From: Chloroflexota bacterium
GTDB lineage: Bacteria > Chloroflexota > Anaerolineae > Anaerolineales > UBA4823
Direction of reading: 5' to 3'
Assembly (NCBI GenBank): GCA_030669775.1
Contig: DAOVCZ010000009.1
Coordinates: 1-21,148 of the forward strand
DNA: 21,148 bases
The stretch's first letter is position 1. Every line of letters starts with the position of its first letter. The notes under the pieces are model-generated. The model saw only the letters and a program-made list of their open reading frames with translations, ran no database searches and was not told where the DNA came from. Made by a program: the position numbers and the translations under genes. This document shows positions 6,975 to 15,567 of the stretch, one piece after another.

Positions 6975-8239
6975 TGAACGAGTTTATCCTGCTTCGCCAT
7001 CGCCAAATACCAGATCTGGATCAGCTAGAGGTCTATCGCCAGCACGGCGGATTTGAGGCATTCCAGAATGCAGTCACGGCGATGAATCCGAATGACGTCA
7101 CCCAGGAAGTGAAAGCCTCTGGTTTGCGAGGCAGGGGTGGCGCGGGTTTTCCGACCGGTTTGAAATGGACATTCATCGATAATGAGAATTGGCCGCATTA
7201 TGTCGTCGCCAATGCGGATGAATCGGAACCAGGAACTTTTAAAGACCGCGAGATCATGGAGGGAAACCCCTTCCAGTTCTTGGAGGGGGTCGCTCTGACT
7301 GCTTATGCGATCCAGGCCACTGAAGCATACATATACCTGCGTGGTGAATTTTGGCAGATCGCTGCTTCTTTAGACCAGCAGATCGAAGAACTCGAGGCGG
7401 CTGGATTACTGGGTGAAAAGATTTTCGACACTGATTTTTCCCTGCGTATCTTCACTCATCTCGGGGCGGGGGCCTATCTCTGTGGTGAAGAGACAGCCCT
7501 GCTGGAATCTATGGAGGGAAAGCTGGGCCAACCCCGTCTCCGACCTCCTTTCCCACCCTCATACGGGCTCTATGGTAAACCGACTGTCGTCAATAATGTC
7601 GAAACTCTGACCAATGTGCCTTATATCATCACGCGCGGTGCGGATTGGTACACCTCGATCGGTACTGAAAAGAGCACTGGTCCCAAGATTTTCAGCCTTT
7701 CTGGAAGGGTGAATAAACCCGGAAATTACGAACTTCCTTTGGGAACCACCTTCCGTGAACTGATATTTGAGCATGGTGGTGGCATCCCGGATGGCAGGGA
7801 GATCAAAGCCATCATGGCTGCAGGTGCTTCATCCTCTCTGATTATCGCCAATGAAGAAGCGCTCGATACCCCCATGGATTATGAGAGTGTACCCAATGTC
7901 GGGGCTGACCTGGGTTCCGCATCGGTGATTGTAATTGACGACACGGTGAGTATTGATTGGGTGTTGTATAAGACATTGCATTTCTTCAGCCACGAATCCT
8001 GTGGAAAGTGCACCCCTTGCCGGGAAGGTATTTACTGGATGAGACACATCATCGATCGCATTCACCAGGATGAAGCCTCTTGGAGTGATGTCGAATTGCT
8101 CAACGAAGTTGCCTATCAGATCAAAGGCAAGTGTCTGTGTGCCCTGGGAGAGTTCGCGATTGAAGCAGTCACCTCTGGAATTGAGCGGTTTGAATCCGAT
8201 TTTCGGGCGAAGGCTGCAGAGATTTCGAGCGAAGGGTGA
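6971..8239 (+). CDS. nuoF: NADH-quinone oxidoreductase subunit F (FMN, NADH, cluster N3)
   Basis: This 51-kDa-type catalytic subunit oxidises NADH, 422 aa. The FMN/NADH-binding glycine-rich segment GLRGRGGAGFPTGLKW is at about 51-66, followed by NADESEPGTFKDREIM (about 81-96). A second glycine-rich segment, GAGAYLCGEETALLESMEGK, is at about 165-184. The SLBB-like region follows. The N3 [4Fe-4S] ligands are Cys344, Cys347 and Cys350 (SCGKCTPCREG) plus Cys390 (CALG). All are present, so an active NADH dehydrogenase module is expected. The ATG at 6971 overlaps the nuoE stop by 4 nt; the adjacent second ATG (6974) could also be used. No C-terminal ferredoxin extension of the bifurcating-hydrogenase type is present, which favours complex I over a HydB-like role. 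Confidence 0.97.
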   Translation: MMNEFILLRHRQIPDLDQLEVYRQHGGFEAFQNAVTAMNPNDVTQEVKASGLRGRGGAGFPTGLKWTFIDNENWPHYVVANADESEPGTFKDREIMEGNPFQFLEGVALTAYAIQATEAYIYLRGEFWQIAASLDQQIEELEAAGLLGEKIFDTDFSLRIFTHLGAGAYLCGEETALLESMEGKLGQPRLRPPFPPSYGLYGKPTVVNNVETLTNVPYIITRGADWYTSIGTEKSTGPKIFSLSGRVNKPGNYELPLGTTFRELIFEHGGGIPDGREIKAIMAAGASSSLIIANEEALDTPMDYESVPNVGADLGSASVIVIDDTVSIDWVLYKTLHFFSHESCGKCTPCREGIYWMRHIIDRIHQDEASWSDVELLNEVAYQIKGKCLCALGEFAIEAVTSGIERFESDFRAKAAEISSEG

Positions 8240-8324
8240 ACTAATTGGTTTTAAGTGATTTAAATTTAGCTGGTTGAATAAATAAGACGCTCTCTATGTT
8301 ATTGTCGTGGACGATGGAACGAAT

Positions 8325-10862
8325 ATGGGTCAATTGATAAGTTTAGAGATCGATGGAAACAAAGTCCAGGTACCAGCTGGTACCCTGGTTGTGGATGCTG
8401 CCAGGAAGGCAGGTGTGGATATCCCGGTCTTTTGCTACCATCCCAAAATGGAGCCTGTTGGGATGTGCCGTATGTGTTTGGTTGAGATCGGGCGGCCGCA
8501 GATGAACCGTGATACAGGGGAGCTTGAACGCAACGAAGATGGCAGCTATGTGATCCAATTCGGCCCGAAGTTGGAGACGGGCTGCACAGAGGTTGTCTCC
8601 GAAGGGATGGTCGTGCGCGGCATGACCGATGAAGTTTCCCGGGCGCGCAAGGATATCATCGAATTCTTGCTTACCTCACACCCACTTGACTGTCCGGTAT
8701 GCGATAAGGGCGGTGAATGCTCCCTACAGAACCTGACCATGGAATTTGGATCTGGTGATGGCCGGTTCCTATACGATGAAAAGAAACATTTCTCCAAGCA
8801 CGTTCCCCTTGGAGAATTAATCTATCTCGATCGAGAGCGTTGTATCCAGTGTGGTCGCTGTGTTCGCTTCCAGGATGAGATCGTTGATGACGCTGTAATC
8901 GGGTTTGAAGGACGTGGGCGCTCATTGAAAATCGTCACTTACTCAGAACCTGGTTTTGATTCATATTACTCCGGAAACACAACCGATATTTGCCCAGTCG
9001 GGGCGTTGACCACCAGTGATTTCCGTTTTGGGGCGCGACCTTGGGAGATGAAAGCGGTTGCTTCGGTGTGTACACATTGCCCTGTGGGTTGCAATCTAAC
9101 TTTGAATGTTCGCCGGGAGAATAAATCCGGTGGCGATTTCGTAGTAAAACGAGTGTTACCGCGGCAAAATGAAGCGGTGAATGAAATCTGGATCTGTGAT
9201 AAGGGACGCTTCGCACATCATTATGCCAGCAGCGAAGACCGGTTGACGCAGCCTCTGGTAAGAGTGGACGGTGAGTTGACACCAGCCTCGTGGGATGAAG
9301 CCCTTGAGCTGGTTGCGAAGCGCTTCAAGGAGGCCGGTTCGGATCTGTTGACCTTAGCCAGCGGGCGGATTTCAAACGAAGATCTATTCAACCTGCGCTC
9401 TCTTTCCGATCACTTGGGTGGGAGTACTGCATTGTACTCCGAGATGGCTGGCGGCGATCTTGTTGCCCAGGTTGGTGTTGGTCAGGGTTCAAATTTTTCT
9501 AATCTGGGGCCGGAAACTACCATATTTGTTGTGGCCAGCAATTTAGAAGAAGAAGCACCGCTTTATTGGCTGCGGGTCAAGCAAGCAGCCGAACGGGGTG
9601 CCAAACTGATCGTGGCAAACCCTCGGCACACCAAGACCGAGCGATTGGCTAGCCATGTCTTGCGTTATCCCTATGGAGGAGAAGCAGCCCTTGTCCTGGC
9701 GCTGACCAATTCTTTATCCACAAAGCGGATCGACCTTCCCAATGAGTTCCGGGAAATTGAACGCTCTCGAGAGATCCAGGCCGCGGCCAAAGATTTCGCT
9801 GAGGCAGACAATGCCATCATCTTGTTTGGCAATGAGGGCACTGGATTACAGACTTCACGCCATCTGGCCCAAGCCTGTGCCAATTTATTGATCATCACCG
9901 GCCATACCGGGAAAGCCAACAATGGCCTGATCGCCGTCTGGCAGCGAGCCAATACTCAGGGTGCCTGGGATATGGGATTCCGCCCTGCCGCCGACTTGAT
10001 CGAAACTGTGCGCTCCAAACAAGCGCTGTATATCGCTGCGGCTGATCCTGCGGGGGACGATCCAAATTTTGTGGAGGCGATAAAGACTACTGGTTTTATA
10101 GTGGTCCAAGAGCTTTTCTTAACAGAGACCGCCAAATTGGCGGATGTTGTCCTTCCAGCTCAGGCTTTTATTGAGCGTGAAGGGACTCTGACCAATGGTG
10201 AGCGGCGCGTACAGCGTTTCTACACTGCTGTTCCAGAACGCTTACAGACTCGGCCTGATTACAGCATCACCGCCCAAATTAGCCAGCTGGTTGGTCTTGA
10301 ACTCGAGGATAAACACCCGTTCCGCGTAATGGAACAAATCGCCGCTCAAATCCCTGATTATTCCGATGTCTCGTACGAGAAAGTTTCAGCTGTGGTCGAG
10401 CAGTGGCCGATCATCGGTCGCAGCGATCTGTATTATGGCGGCACAACCTATGAGAATTCGCAAGGATTAGGCTATCAGCTGCAGCCAGCCGCGCAAAAAG
10501 GCCAACCTGTCTCTTTGGAAGCAGTTCAGCTGGAAGAATTCGATTCTGGAGGGGAAGCTGGTTTAGTGGCCGTCCCCGTAACGGTTCTCTATGATCGTGG
10601 GCAAATGGTGATACCCGCTGATCTGCTGCACCAGCGCATCCCCGAACCATACGTTGTGGTTCACCCGGAATCGATCGCTCACTTGGGCTTAATTGACGGA
10701 GCCCATGTTCGACTTGATATCTCCGGGATTGAAGTTGATGTGGTCGCTCACTTAGACGAAACGATACCTCAAGATGTATTGCTCGTACCACGCAGCATGG
10801 GAATCCCCATCCATGGACCAACCCCGGTAGAAATCGCGGTCGTCGAACAGGCAGTGACATAA
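8325..10862 (+). CDS. nuoG: NADH-quinone oxidoreductase subunit G (clusters N1b, N4, N5, N7)
   Basis: This 75-kDa-type subunit carries electrons from NuoF towards NuoI, 845 aa from ATG 8325. The order is a ferredoxin-like domain with N1b (Cys37, 48, 51, 87), then the His-Cys3 site N5 (His119, Cys123, 126, 132), N4 (Cys173, 176, 179, 223) and N7 (Cys249, 252, 256, 291). A degenerate molybdopterin-oxidoreductase-type domain fills the rest and is not expected to bind molybdenum. Cys51 to Cys87 is much longer than the short spacing in E. coli-type proteins. An in-frame GTG at 8307 would add six residues but has no ribosome site. GGAA lies 5 nt before the ATG, and MGQLISLEIDG matches the family start. 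The 85-nt gap after nuoF is the largest in the operon. The N7 residues are lost in many NuoG homologues but kept here. Confidence 0.95.
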   Translation: MGQLISLEIDGNKVQVPAGTLVVDAARKAGVDIPVFCYHPKMEPVGMCRMCLVEIGRPQMNRDTGELERNEDGSYVIQFGPKLETGCTEVVSEGMVVRGMTDEVSRARKDIIEFLLTSHPLDCPVCDKGGECSLQNLTMEFGSGDGRFLYDEKKHFSKHVPLGELIYLDRERCIQCGRCVRFQDEIVDDAVIGFEGRGRSLKIVTYSEPGFDSYYSGNTTDICPVGALTTSDFRFGARPWEMKAVASVCTHCPVGCNLTLNVRRENKSGGDFVVKRVLPRQNEAVNEIWICDKGRFAHHYASSEDRLTQPLVRVDGELTPASWDEALELVAKRFKEAGSDLLTLASGRISNEDLFNLRSLSDHLGGSTALYSEMAGGDLVAQVGVGQGSNFSNLGPETTIFVVASNLEEEAPLYWLRVKQAAERGAKLIVANPRHTKTERLASHVLRYPYGGEAALVLALTNSLSTKRIDLPNEFREIERSREIQAAAKDFAEADNAIILFGNEGTGLQTSRHLAQACANLLIITGHTGKANNGLIAVWQRANTQGAWDMGFRPAADLIETVRSKQALYIAAADPAGDDPNFVEAIKTTGFIVVQELFLTETAKLADVVLPAQAFIEREGTLTNGERRVQRFYTAVPERLQTRPDYSITAQISQLVGLELEDKHPFRVMEQIAAQIPDYSDVSYEKVSAVVEQWPIIGRSDLYYGGTTYENSQGLGYQLQPAAQKGQPVSLEAVQLEEFDSGGEAGLVAVPVTVLYDRGQMVIPADLLHQRIPEPYVVVHPESIAHLGLIDGAHVRLDISGIEVDVVAHLDETIPQDVLLVPRSMGIPIHGPTPVEIAVVEQAVT

Positions 10863-10874
10863 CAGGATATATTC

Positions 10875-11879
10875 ATGGATTATTTACTTATCTTAGAGTG
10901 GATAGTAAAAGCCGTAGTAATTCTCCTATTTTGTGTGACTGGCTTTGCATACCTCACATTCTATGAGCGCAGAGCTCTGGCTCGGATGCAGGTACGCATC
11001 GGCCCCAACCGAGCTGGTCCATCAGGCTGGTTTCAACCTGTGGCAGACGGAATAAAACTTATTTTCAAGGAAGAACTGATCCCCGGGCAGGCATATAAAC
11101 CCGTTTTCATTTTAGCGCCGATGATTACCGTGTTTCCTGCGCTGGTCATCCTGGCAGTCATACCATGGGGAGCTTACATAACTGTCTTTGGTCGTCAAAT
11201 CCCGCTTTACCTTACTGACATCAATGTTGGTGTGTTATACCTGATTGCCATCGCTTCGATCTCAGTTTATGGTATCGTCCTGGCAGGGTGGTCATCGAAT
11301 AATAAATACGCCATGATGGGTGGATTACGTTCATCTGCCCAGATGATCAGCTACGAGCTCGCATTAGGCCTTGCCCTTATTGGACCAATTCTCATCGCCG
11401 GGACGATGAGTTTAATGGGTATCGTCGAAGCCCAAGATCCAATCTGGTTTATCGTCTACCAACCGATAGGAGCGATCATTTTCTTTGTCGCTTCGGTTGC
11501 CGAGGTGAACCGGGCACCGTTCGATATGCCGGAAGCTGAACAAGAGCTGACCGCTGGGTACCACGCAGAATATTCTGGGATGAAGTTCGCTTTGTTCTTC
11601 ATGGCTGAATATGTCAAGATGATCGCCATCAGCGCCATCGGTGCCACGCTGTTCTTGGGTGGTTTTCGTGGTCCTTTCGTCGATCAGGTTCCCATACTGG
11701 GTCCTTTTTACCTCTTTTTCAAGATTATGGTCTTGTTATTTGTCCTGATCTGGCTCAGGGCGACCTTGCCACGCCTGCGCTATGACCGATTAATGGCTTT
11801 TGGATGGAAGATATTATTGCCGCTCGCCTTAGCGAATGTGTTCCTGACTGCGGTTGTATTGGTATTGATTGGAGGTTAG
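10875..11879 (+). CDS. nuoH: NADH-quinone oxidoreductase subunit H
   Basis: This membrane subunit links the peripheral arm to the proton pumps and forms part of the quinone chamber, 334 aa. About eight hydrophobic helices are visible. The first cytoplasmic loop has YERRALARMQVRIGPNRAGP (about 30-49), and a central loop has EVNRAPFDMPEAEQELTAGYHAEYSG (about 211-236), with the acidic residues of the E-channel. AGGA (10864-10867) lies 7 nt before the ATG. The gene begins 12 nt after nuoG. Its last codons contain the nuoI ribosome-binding site. Confidence 0.96.
   Translation: MDYLLILEWIVKAVVILLFCVTGFAYLTFYERRALARMQVRIGPNRAGPSGWFQPVADGIKLIFKEELIPGQAYKPVFILAPMITVFPALVILAVIPWGAYITVFGRQIPLYLTDINVGVLYLIAIASISVYGIVLAGWSSNNKYAMMGGLRSSAQMISYELALGLALIGPILIAGTMSLMGIVEAQDPIWFIVYQPIGAIIFFVASVAEVNRAPFDMPEAEQELTAGYHAEYSGMKFALFFMAEYVKMIAISAIGATLFLGGFRGPFVDQVPILGPFYLFFKIMVLLFVLIWLRATLPRLRYDRLMAFGWKILLPLALANVFLTAVVLVLIGG
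11871..11875 (+). promoter_or_regulatory. Shine-Dalgarno site of nuoI inside nuoH
   Basis: GGAGG sits in the last two sense codons of nuoH (Gly-Gly), 6 nt before the nuoI ATG at 11882. It decides the nuoI start, since the nuoI frame is open 78 nt further upstream inside nuoH. Confidence 0.8.
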
Positions 11880-11881
11880 GG

Positions 11882-12391
11882 ATGAGTGCTGTTGTAGGAC
11901 TTGCGCGGGGCTTGATGACCACGCTCAGGTCGATGTTTGGAAAACCGATTACGGTTCAGTATCCAGAGCAGAAGTTGCCGGTTACTCGCCGTTTCAAAGG
12001 ACGACATTTTCTGGACCGTTATGAGAACGGGCTGGAAAAATGCATCGGTTGTGCATTATGTGCCGCAGCTTGCCCGGCTAATGCCATTTTTGTTGAAGCT
12101 TCGGAAAATACTGACGAAGAGCGTTTCTCACCAGGTGAACGCTATGCCAGCACATACGAGATCAATATGCTGCGTTGTATTTTCTGTGGATATTGTGAGG
12201 ATGCCTGTCCGACAGAAGCGATTGTGCTAGGCGACAATTACGAGCTGTCTTTCACTGACCGTAAGAGTGCCATCTATACCAAGGAGATGCTGATTGTACC
12301 GGTGCCTGAAAACGGCAAACCAACCCCTCAAGAGATTGAACCTGGCACCTTTACTCGATCCATACCGGTGATGCAGGATCCTGAAGATTGA
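11882..12391 (+). CDS. nuoI: NADH-quinone oxidoreductase subunit I (clusters N6a and N6b)
   Basis: This ferredoxin-like subunit carries two [4Fe-4S] clusters between NuoG and NuoB, 169 aa. Two classical motifs are present: Cys54, 57, 60, 64 (CIGCALCAAACP) and Cys99, 102, 105, 109 (CIFCGYCEDACP). Typical surrounding residues include RFKGRHFLDRYENG before the first motif and the acidic YEINMLRC segment before the second. The N-terminal hydrophobic/amphipathic helix (about 1-20) lies against the membrane arm in known structures. The start was set by GGAGG 6 nt upstream; the in-frame extension back to 11804 is inside nuoH and cysteine-containing but unlike the family. Confidence 0.96.
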   Translation: MSAVVGLARGLMTTLRSMFGKPITVQYPEQKLPVTRRFKGRHFLDRYENGLEKCIGCALCAAACPANAIFVEASENTDEERFSPGERYASTYEINMLRCIFCGYCEDACPTEAIVLGDNYELSFTDRKSAIYTKEMLIVPVPENGKPTPQEIEPGTFTRSIPVMQDPED

Positions 12392-12428
12392 CCATTTAGG
12401 AAAAGAACTATTAAAAAAATTCGGGTGA

Positions 12429-12947
12429 ATGATGACTTCTGATTTCCTATTATTCCTTGTCCTGGCGGTTGTCGCAGTGGCTTCTGCTCTGAGCATGTTG
12501 CTCAGTCGTAATGCAGTTTACTCAGCGTTGTTTTTGGTCATCAATTTCGCCACGATCGCTGTTTTTTTCTTATTGCTCGGTTCGCCATTTCTTGCTATGG
12601 TCCAGGTTACCGTGTATGCCGGAGCTATCATGGTGTTGTTCCTGTTCATTATCATGATCCTGGGTACCGAACAATTACGGCAAGATGAGACTCTACCTTG
12701 GCAGAGACCGATAGCGATCTTTCTTGGGGTGGTCCTGTTAGTTGAGACTGGCTTCATTATCTATTCGTTGGGATTTCAACAGGGGATATTACCGGATTTC
12801 AGATCGTTTGCTTCCGGGTATGCCAGTCCAGCGGATATCGGCATTTTGTTATTCAACGAATATCTCCTGCCGTTTGAGATCACATCGGTGCTTTTATTGG
12901 TGGCGATAATCGGGGCAATTGTCTTGACCAAGGATCAAAAGTCATGA
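12429..12947 (+). CDS. nuoJ: NADH-quinone oxidoreductase subunit J
   Basis: This membrane subunit lies next to NuoK and NuoA, 172 aa. Five hydrophobic helices are visible. The conserved TM3 segment VQVTVYAGAIMVLFLFIIMILG (about 58-79; the Tyr and the glycine of YAG) corresponds to the hinge helix (pi-bulge) implicated in coupling electron transfer to pumping. Two adjacent ATG codons (12429, 12432) could both serve; the ribosome site is weak. It is 37 nt after nuoI. Confidence 0.95.
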   Translation: MMTSDFLLFLVLAVVAVASALSMLLSRNAVYSALFLVINFATIAVFFLLLGSPFLAMVQVTVYAGAIMVLFLFIIMILGTEQLRQDETLPWQRPIAIFLGVVLLVETGFIIYSLGFQQGILPDFRSFASGYASPADIGILLFNEYLLPFEITSVLLLVAIIGAIVLTKDQKS

Positions 12948-13007
12948 GATTACATTTCTATGGTATCTTGAATTTCGAAAATTATTAATCGACGGGAGCA
13001 GCAGTCC

Positions 13008-13307
13008 ATGCCAGTTTCATATTACTTCGCGCTTTCCGCAATCTTATTTACCATCGGTGCGCTTGGTGTATTGATCCGCCGTAACGCCATTGTGATTTTC
13101 ATGTCGATCGAACTGATGCTCAATGCGGCCAATTTATCTTTCGTAGCGTTTTCCCAGCTGCACGATACTTTACGCGGGCAGGTGCTTGTCTTCTTCGTGA
13201 TAACCGTCGCCGCAGCAGAGGTGGCTGTTGGGTTGGCATTGATTGTCACCATCTTTAAAACAAAGCAAAGCATCAATGTCGATGTGTTAAATGAGCTGAA
13301 ACAATAA
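13008..13307 (+). CDS. nuoK: NADH-quinone oxidoreductase subunit K
   Basis: This is a three-helix membrane subunit related to MrpC antiporter subunits, 99 aa, exactly the common family length. Two intramembrane glutamates essential for proton transfer are present: Glu35 (MSIELMLNAANL) and Glu71 (AAAEVAVGLAL). GGGAG lies 9 nt before the ATG. It is 60 nt after nuoJ and followed by an 82-nt gap before nuoL, in which no clear promoter is seen. Confidence 0.96.
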   Translation: MPVSYYFALSAILFTIGALGVLIRRNAIVIFMSIELMLNAANLSFVAFSQLHDTLRGQVLVFFVITVAAAEVAVGLALIVTIFKTKQSINVDVLNELKQ

Positions 13308-13389
13308 TCAAGGTATTTCGTTTATGCTGCCTAATATTTGCAAAGATTTTTCGGGAATCACTAAATATGCTGACTTGGAGAGCTGATCC

Positions 13390-15486
13390 ATGTTCCTGAG
13401 CGAAGCAGCTGCATCCGGACCAACTTTCTTTTACCTGGTCCCATTGGTCGTCTTTATTCCGCTGATCGGTTTGCTGACAAATATCATCTTTGGCAAGTGG
13501 ATGGGGGAGAAAGCCATAGGTTGGATAGCCAGTTTGGCCACCGGGTTGACATTTCTTGTTGCCGTATTGCTGGGTGTTTCCTTGCTCAACCACCCGGAAC
13601 AGGTGATTGTTCCTTTAGTGGATTGGATCAGCATAGGTGAGCTGCAGGTCCAATGGGCTTTCCAGGTTGATACGCTCTCCGTAACGATGATGCTTGTCGT
13701 GGCAGGAGTGGGCACTCTTATCCATATTTATTCTATTAGATACATGCACGAAGATGTGCGCTTCAATGGGGACCCGGGACGTTTCAAGCGGTTTTTCGTT
13801 TTTATGAATCTGTTCATCGTCACCATGATGGTCTTAGTCAGTGCGAACTCCTACCTGATGTTGTTTGTGGGTTGGGAGGGCGTTGGTTTGTGTTCTTATC
13901 TATTGATCGGATTTTGGTTTGAGAAGGGGAAAGATGGGACTGGTAACGCCCAGGCAGCCAAGAAAGCTTTCGTAACCAATCGGATCGGTGATTTTGGTTT
14001 GATGATCGCGATTTTCATTATGTTTTGGGCTTTCGGTTCCTTGAACTTTGACCAGGTCTTTGCCCAATCCTCCCAAGCAGCAGAGACAGTCATCCTGGCG
14101 ATTACCCTGCTCATGCTGGTTGGTGTGGCGGGTAAATCAGCCCAGATCCCGCTCTATGTCTGGTTGCCGGATGCCATGGCGGGCCCAACACCGGTCTCCG
14201 CCCTGATTCACGCTGCGACGATGGTGACCGCGGGTGTGTACCTCATCACTCGTTCATACCCGCTATATAATTCTGCACAGCAAGTGCAATATATCGTCGC
14301 CATGGTAGGTGGCATCACTGCCTTGTTAGCAGCCACGATCGCAGTTGGTCAGTTTGATATCAAGAAAATCCTGGCCTACTCCACGATCAGCCAGCTTGGT
14401 TTCATGGTCGCGGCTGTCGGTATCGGCGCTTATGCGGCTGGCATGTTCCACCTTGTGACCCACGCATTTTTCAAGGCCTTGCTCTTCCTTGGTGCCGGAT
14501 CGGTCATCTTGGGGGTTGAGCACGGTCATCACCACCTTGAGCATGAAGGCAAAGGGGAGAATGGCGGAGAACATTTTGATCCCCAAGATATACGTAACAT
14601 GGGTGGTTTACGCACCCGCATGAAAACCACCTTTTGGGTCTATTTGATCGGCACCCTGGCTTTAGTGGGTATTTTCCCCTTTGCTGGTTTCTGGTCAAAG
14701 GATGAAATTCTCCTGGAGGAACAGATTCTCGATCCGCCAGTTTATTGGATATTAATCATCACAGTCTTCTTGACTGCATTCTATATGGGCAGGCAGGTCT
14801 TGATGGTTTTCTTTGGTAAACCTCGCTCCGAAGCGACGGCTCATGCTAAAGATAATCCTCCATCGATCACTGTCCCACTAATTGTGTTAGCGTTCTTCTC
14901 CGCAGTGGCTGGTATCCTGAATCTGCCCCGCTTGCATTCATTCACTGAATGGTTGGAACATACCGTTAAATCGATCCATCCTGTCGAATTTAATTTTCTG
15001 GCTGCAGTAGTCGCCTCAATCATTGCCATCTCTGGTCTTTTCTTTGCCTGGTTAGTTTACAGCTGGCGCTATAAGAAGCTGCAAGAACTGCCGCCGGCAC
15101 AGAGGCCGGACGATCCTTTACGCCAATGGCTTGGACCAATTTTCACTGGAATGGAAAACAAGTGGTGGGTGGATGAACTTTATTGGGCAGTTATCCTGAA
15201 CCCGTACATCAAGTTATCTCGCTTCCTGGCTGAGGTAATCGATTGGCGTTTCTGGCACGATTGGTTTCATAACAGCGTCATTGTCCGTGGATATAACTCA
15301 TTGGCAAGATTCCTTTCCGGCCCATTCGACTTAGGATTCATCGATGGCATTGCCAACGGCTTAGCCAGCGTTACGGTTCGCTTTGCAGGCAGTCTGCGCA
15401 AAGTTCAAACCGGATATGTAAGAAATTATGCTCTGATGGTACTCTTGGGTGTAGTTGTAATTATTGGGTATCTGATCTTGCGCTAA
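13390..15486 (+). CDS. nuoL: NADH-quinone oxidoreductase subunit L (distal proton pump)
   Basis: This antiporter-like (MrpA-related) subunit sits at the tip of the membrane arm, 698 aa. The family core is clear: FVGWEGVGLCSYLLIGFWFEK with its pumping Glu, AFVTNRIGDFG, then KSAQIPLYVWLPDAMAGPTPVSALIHAATMV with the TM Lys and gating His, and DIKKILAYSTISQLGFM. The C-terminal part carries the long lateral helix and final TM segment, ending in RKVQTGYVRNYALMV and a hydrophobic tail. A His-rich loop (six His between residues 378 and 395) follows the FFKALLFLGAGSVI helix. GGAGAG (13377-13382) is 7 nt before the ATG. It is the longest of the three antiporter-like subunits because of the lateral helix. 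Confidence 0.97.
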   Translation: MFLSEAAASGPTFFYLVPLVVFIPLIGLLTNIIFGKWMGEKAIGWIASLATGLTFLVAVLLGVSLLNHPEQVIVPLVDWISIGELQVQWAFQVDTLSVTMMLVVAGVGTLIHIYSIRYMHEDVRFNGDPGRFKRFFVFMNLFIVTMMVLVSANSYLMLFVGWEGVGLCSYLLIGFWFEKGKDGTGNAQAAKKAFVTNRIGDFGLMIAIFIMFWAFGSLNFDQVFAQSSQAAETVILAITLLMLVGVAGKSAQIPLYVWLPDAMAGPTPVSALIHAATMVTAGVYLITRSYPLYNSAQQVQYIVAMVGGITALLAATIAVGQFDIKKILAYSTISQLGFMVAAVGIGAYAAGMFHLVTHAFFKALLFLGAGSVILGVEHGHHHLEHEGKGENGGEHFDPQDIRNMGGLRTRMKTTFWVYLIGTLALVGIFPFAGFWSKDEILLEEQILDPPVYWILIITVFLTAFYMGRQVLMVFFGKPRSEATAHAKDNPPSITVPLIVLAFFSAVAGILNLPRLHSFTEWLEHTVKSIHPVEFNFLAAVVASIIAISGLFFAWLVYSWRYKKLQELPPAQRPDDPLRQWLGPIFTGMENKWWVDELYWAVILNPYIKLSRFLAEVIDWRFWHDWFHNSVIVRGYNSLARFLSGPFDLGFIDGIANGLASVTVRFAGSLRKVQTGYVRNYALMVLLGVVVIIGYLILR

Positions 15487-15499
15487 GCAATCCCTGCTT

Positions 15500-15521
15500 C
15501 TCTTATCCTGGTTGGATAGAG
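15500..15521 (+). other. Intercistronic hairpin between nuoL and nuoM
   Basis: CTC (15500-15502), a one-base bulge and TATCC (15504-15508) pair with GGATAGAG (15514-15521) around a 5-nt loop, giving 8 base pairs. No T-tract follows, so it is unlikely to be a terminator; it might affect transcript stability or processing between nuoL and nuoM. Confidence 0.35.
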
Positions 15522-15567
15522 TAGTTTAGGAAAGGGGCTGTTACTAACTTCAGAACGAGGACAAGCT

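Noticed and set aside
8275..8303. TTGAAT - 17 bp - TGTTAT as an internal promoter before nuoG
   Set aside because: Each hexamer matches only four of six positions and transcription would start almost at the gene; the AT-rich gap can give such matches by chance.
9671..9952. Minus-strand open frames inside nuoG and other nuo genes (for example 10411-10860 and 8935-9282)
   Set aside because: They are antisense shadows of well-supported genes, with low-complexity Arg/Ser/Pro-rich composition and no family resemblance.
11804..11881. N-terminal extension of nuoI containing several cysteines
   Set aside because: It overlaps the conserved end of nuoH and GGAGG directly marks the ATG at 11882.
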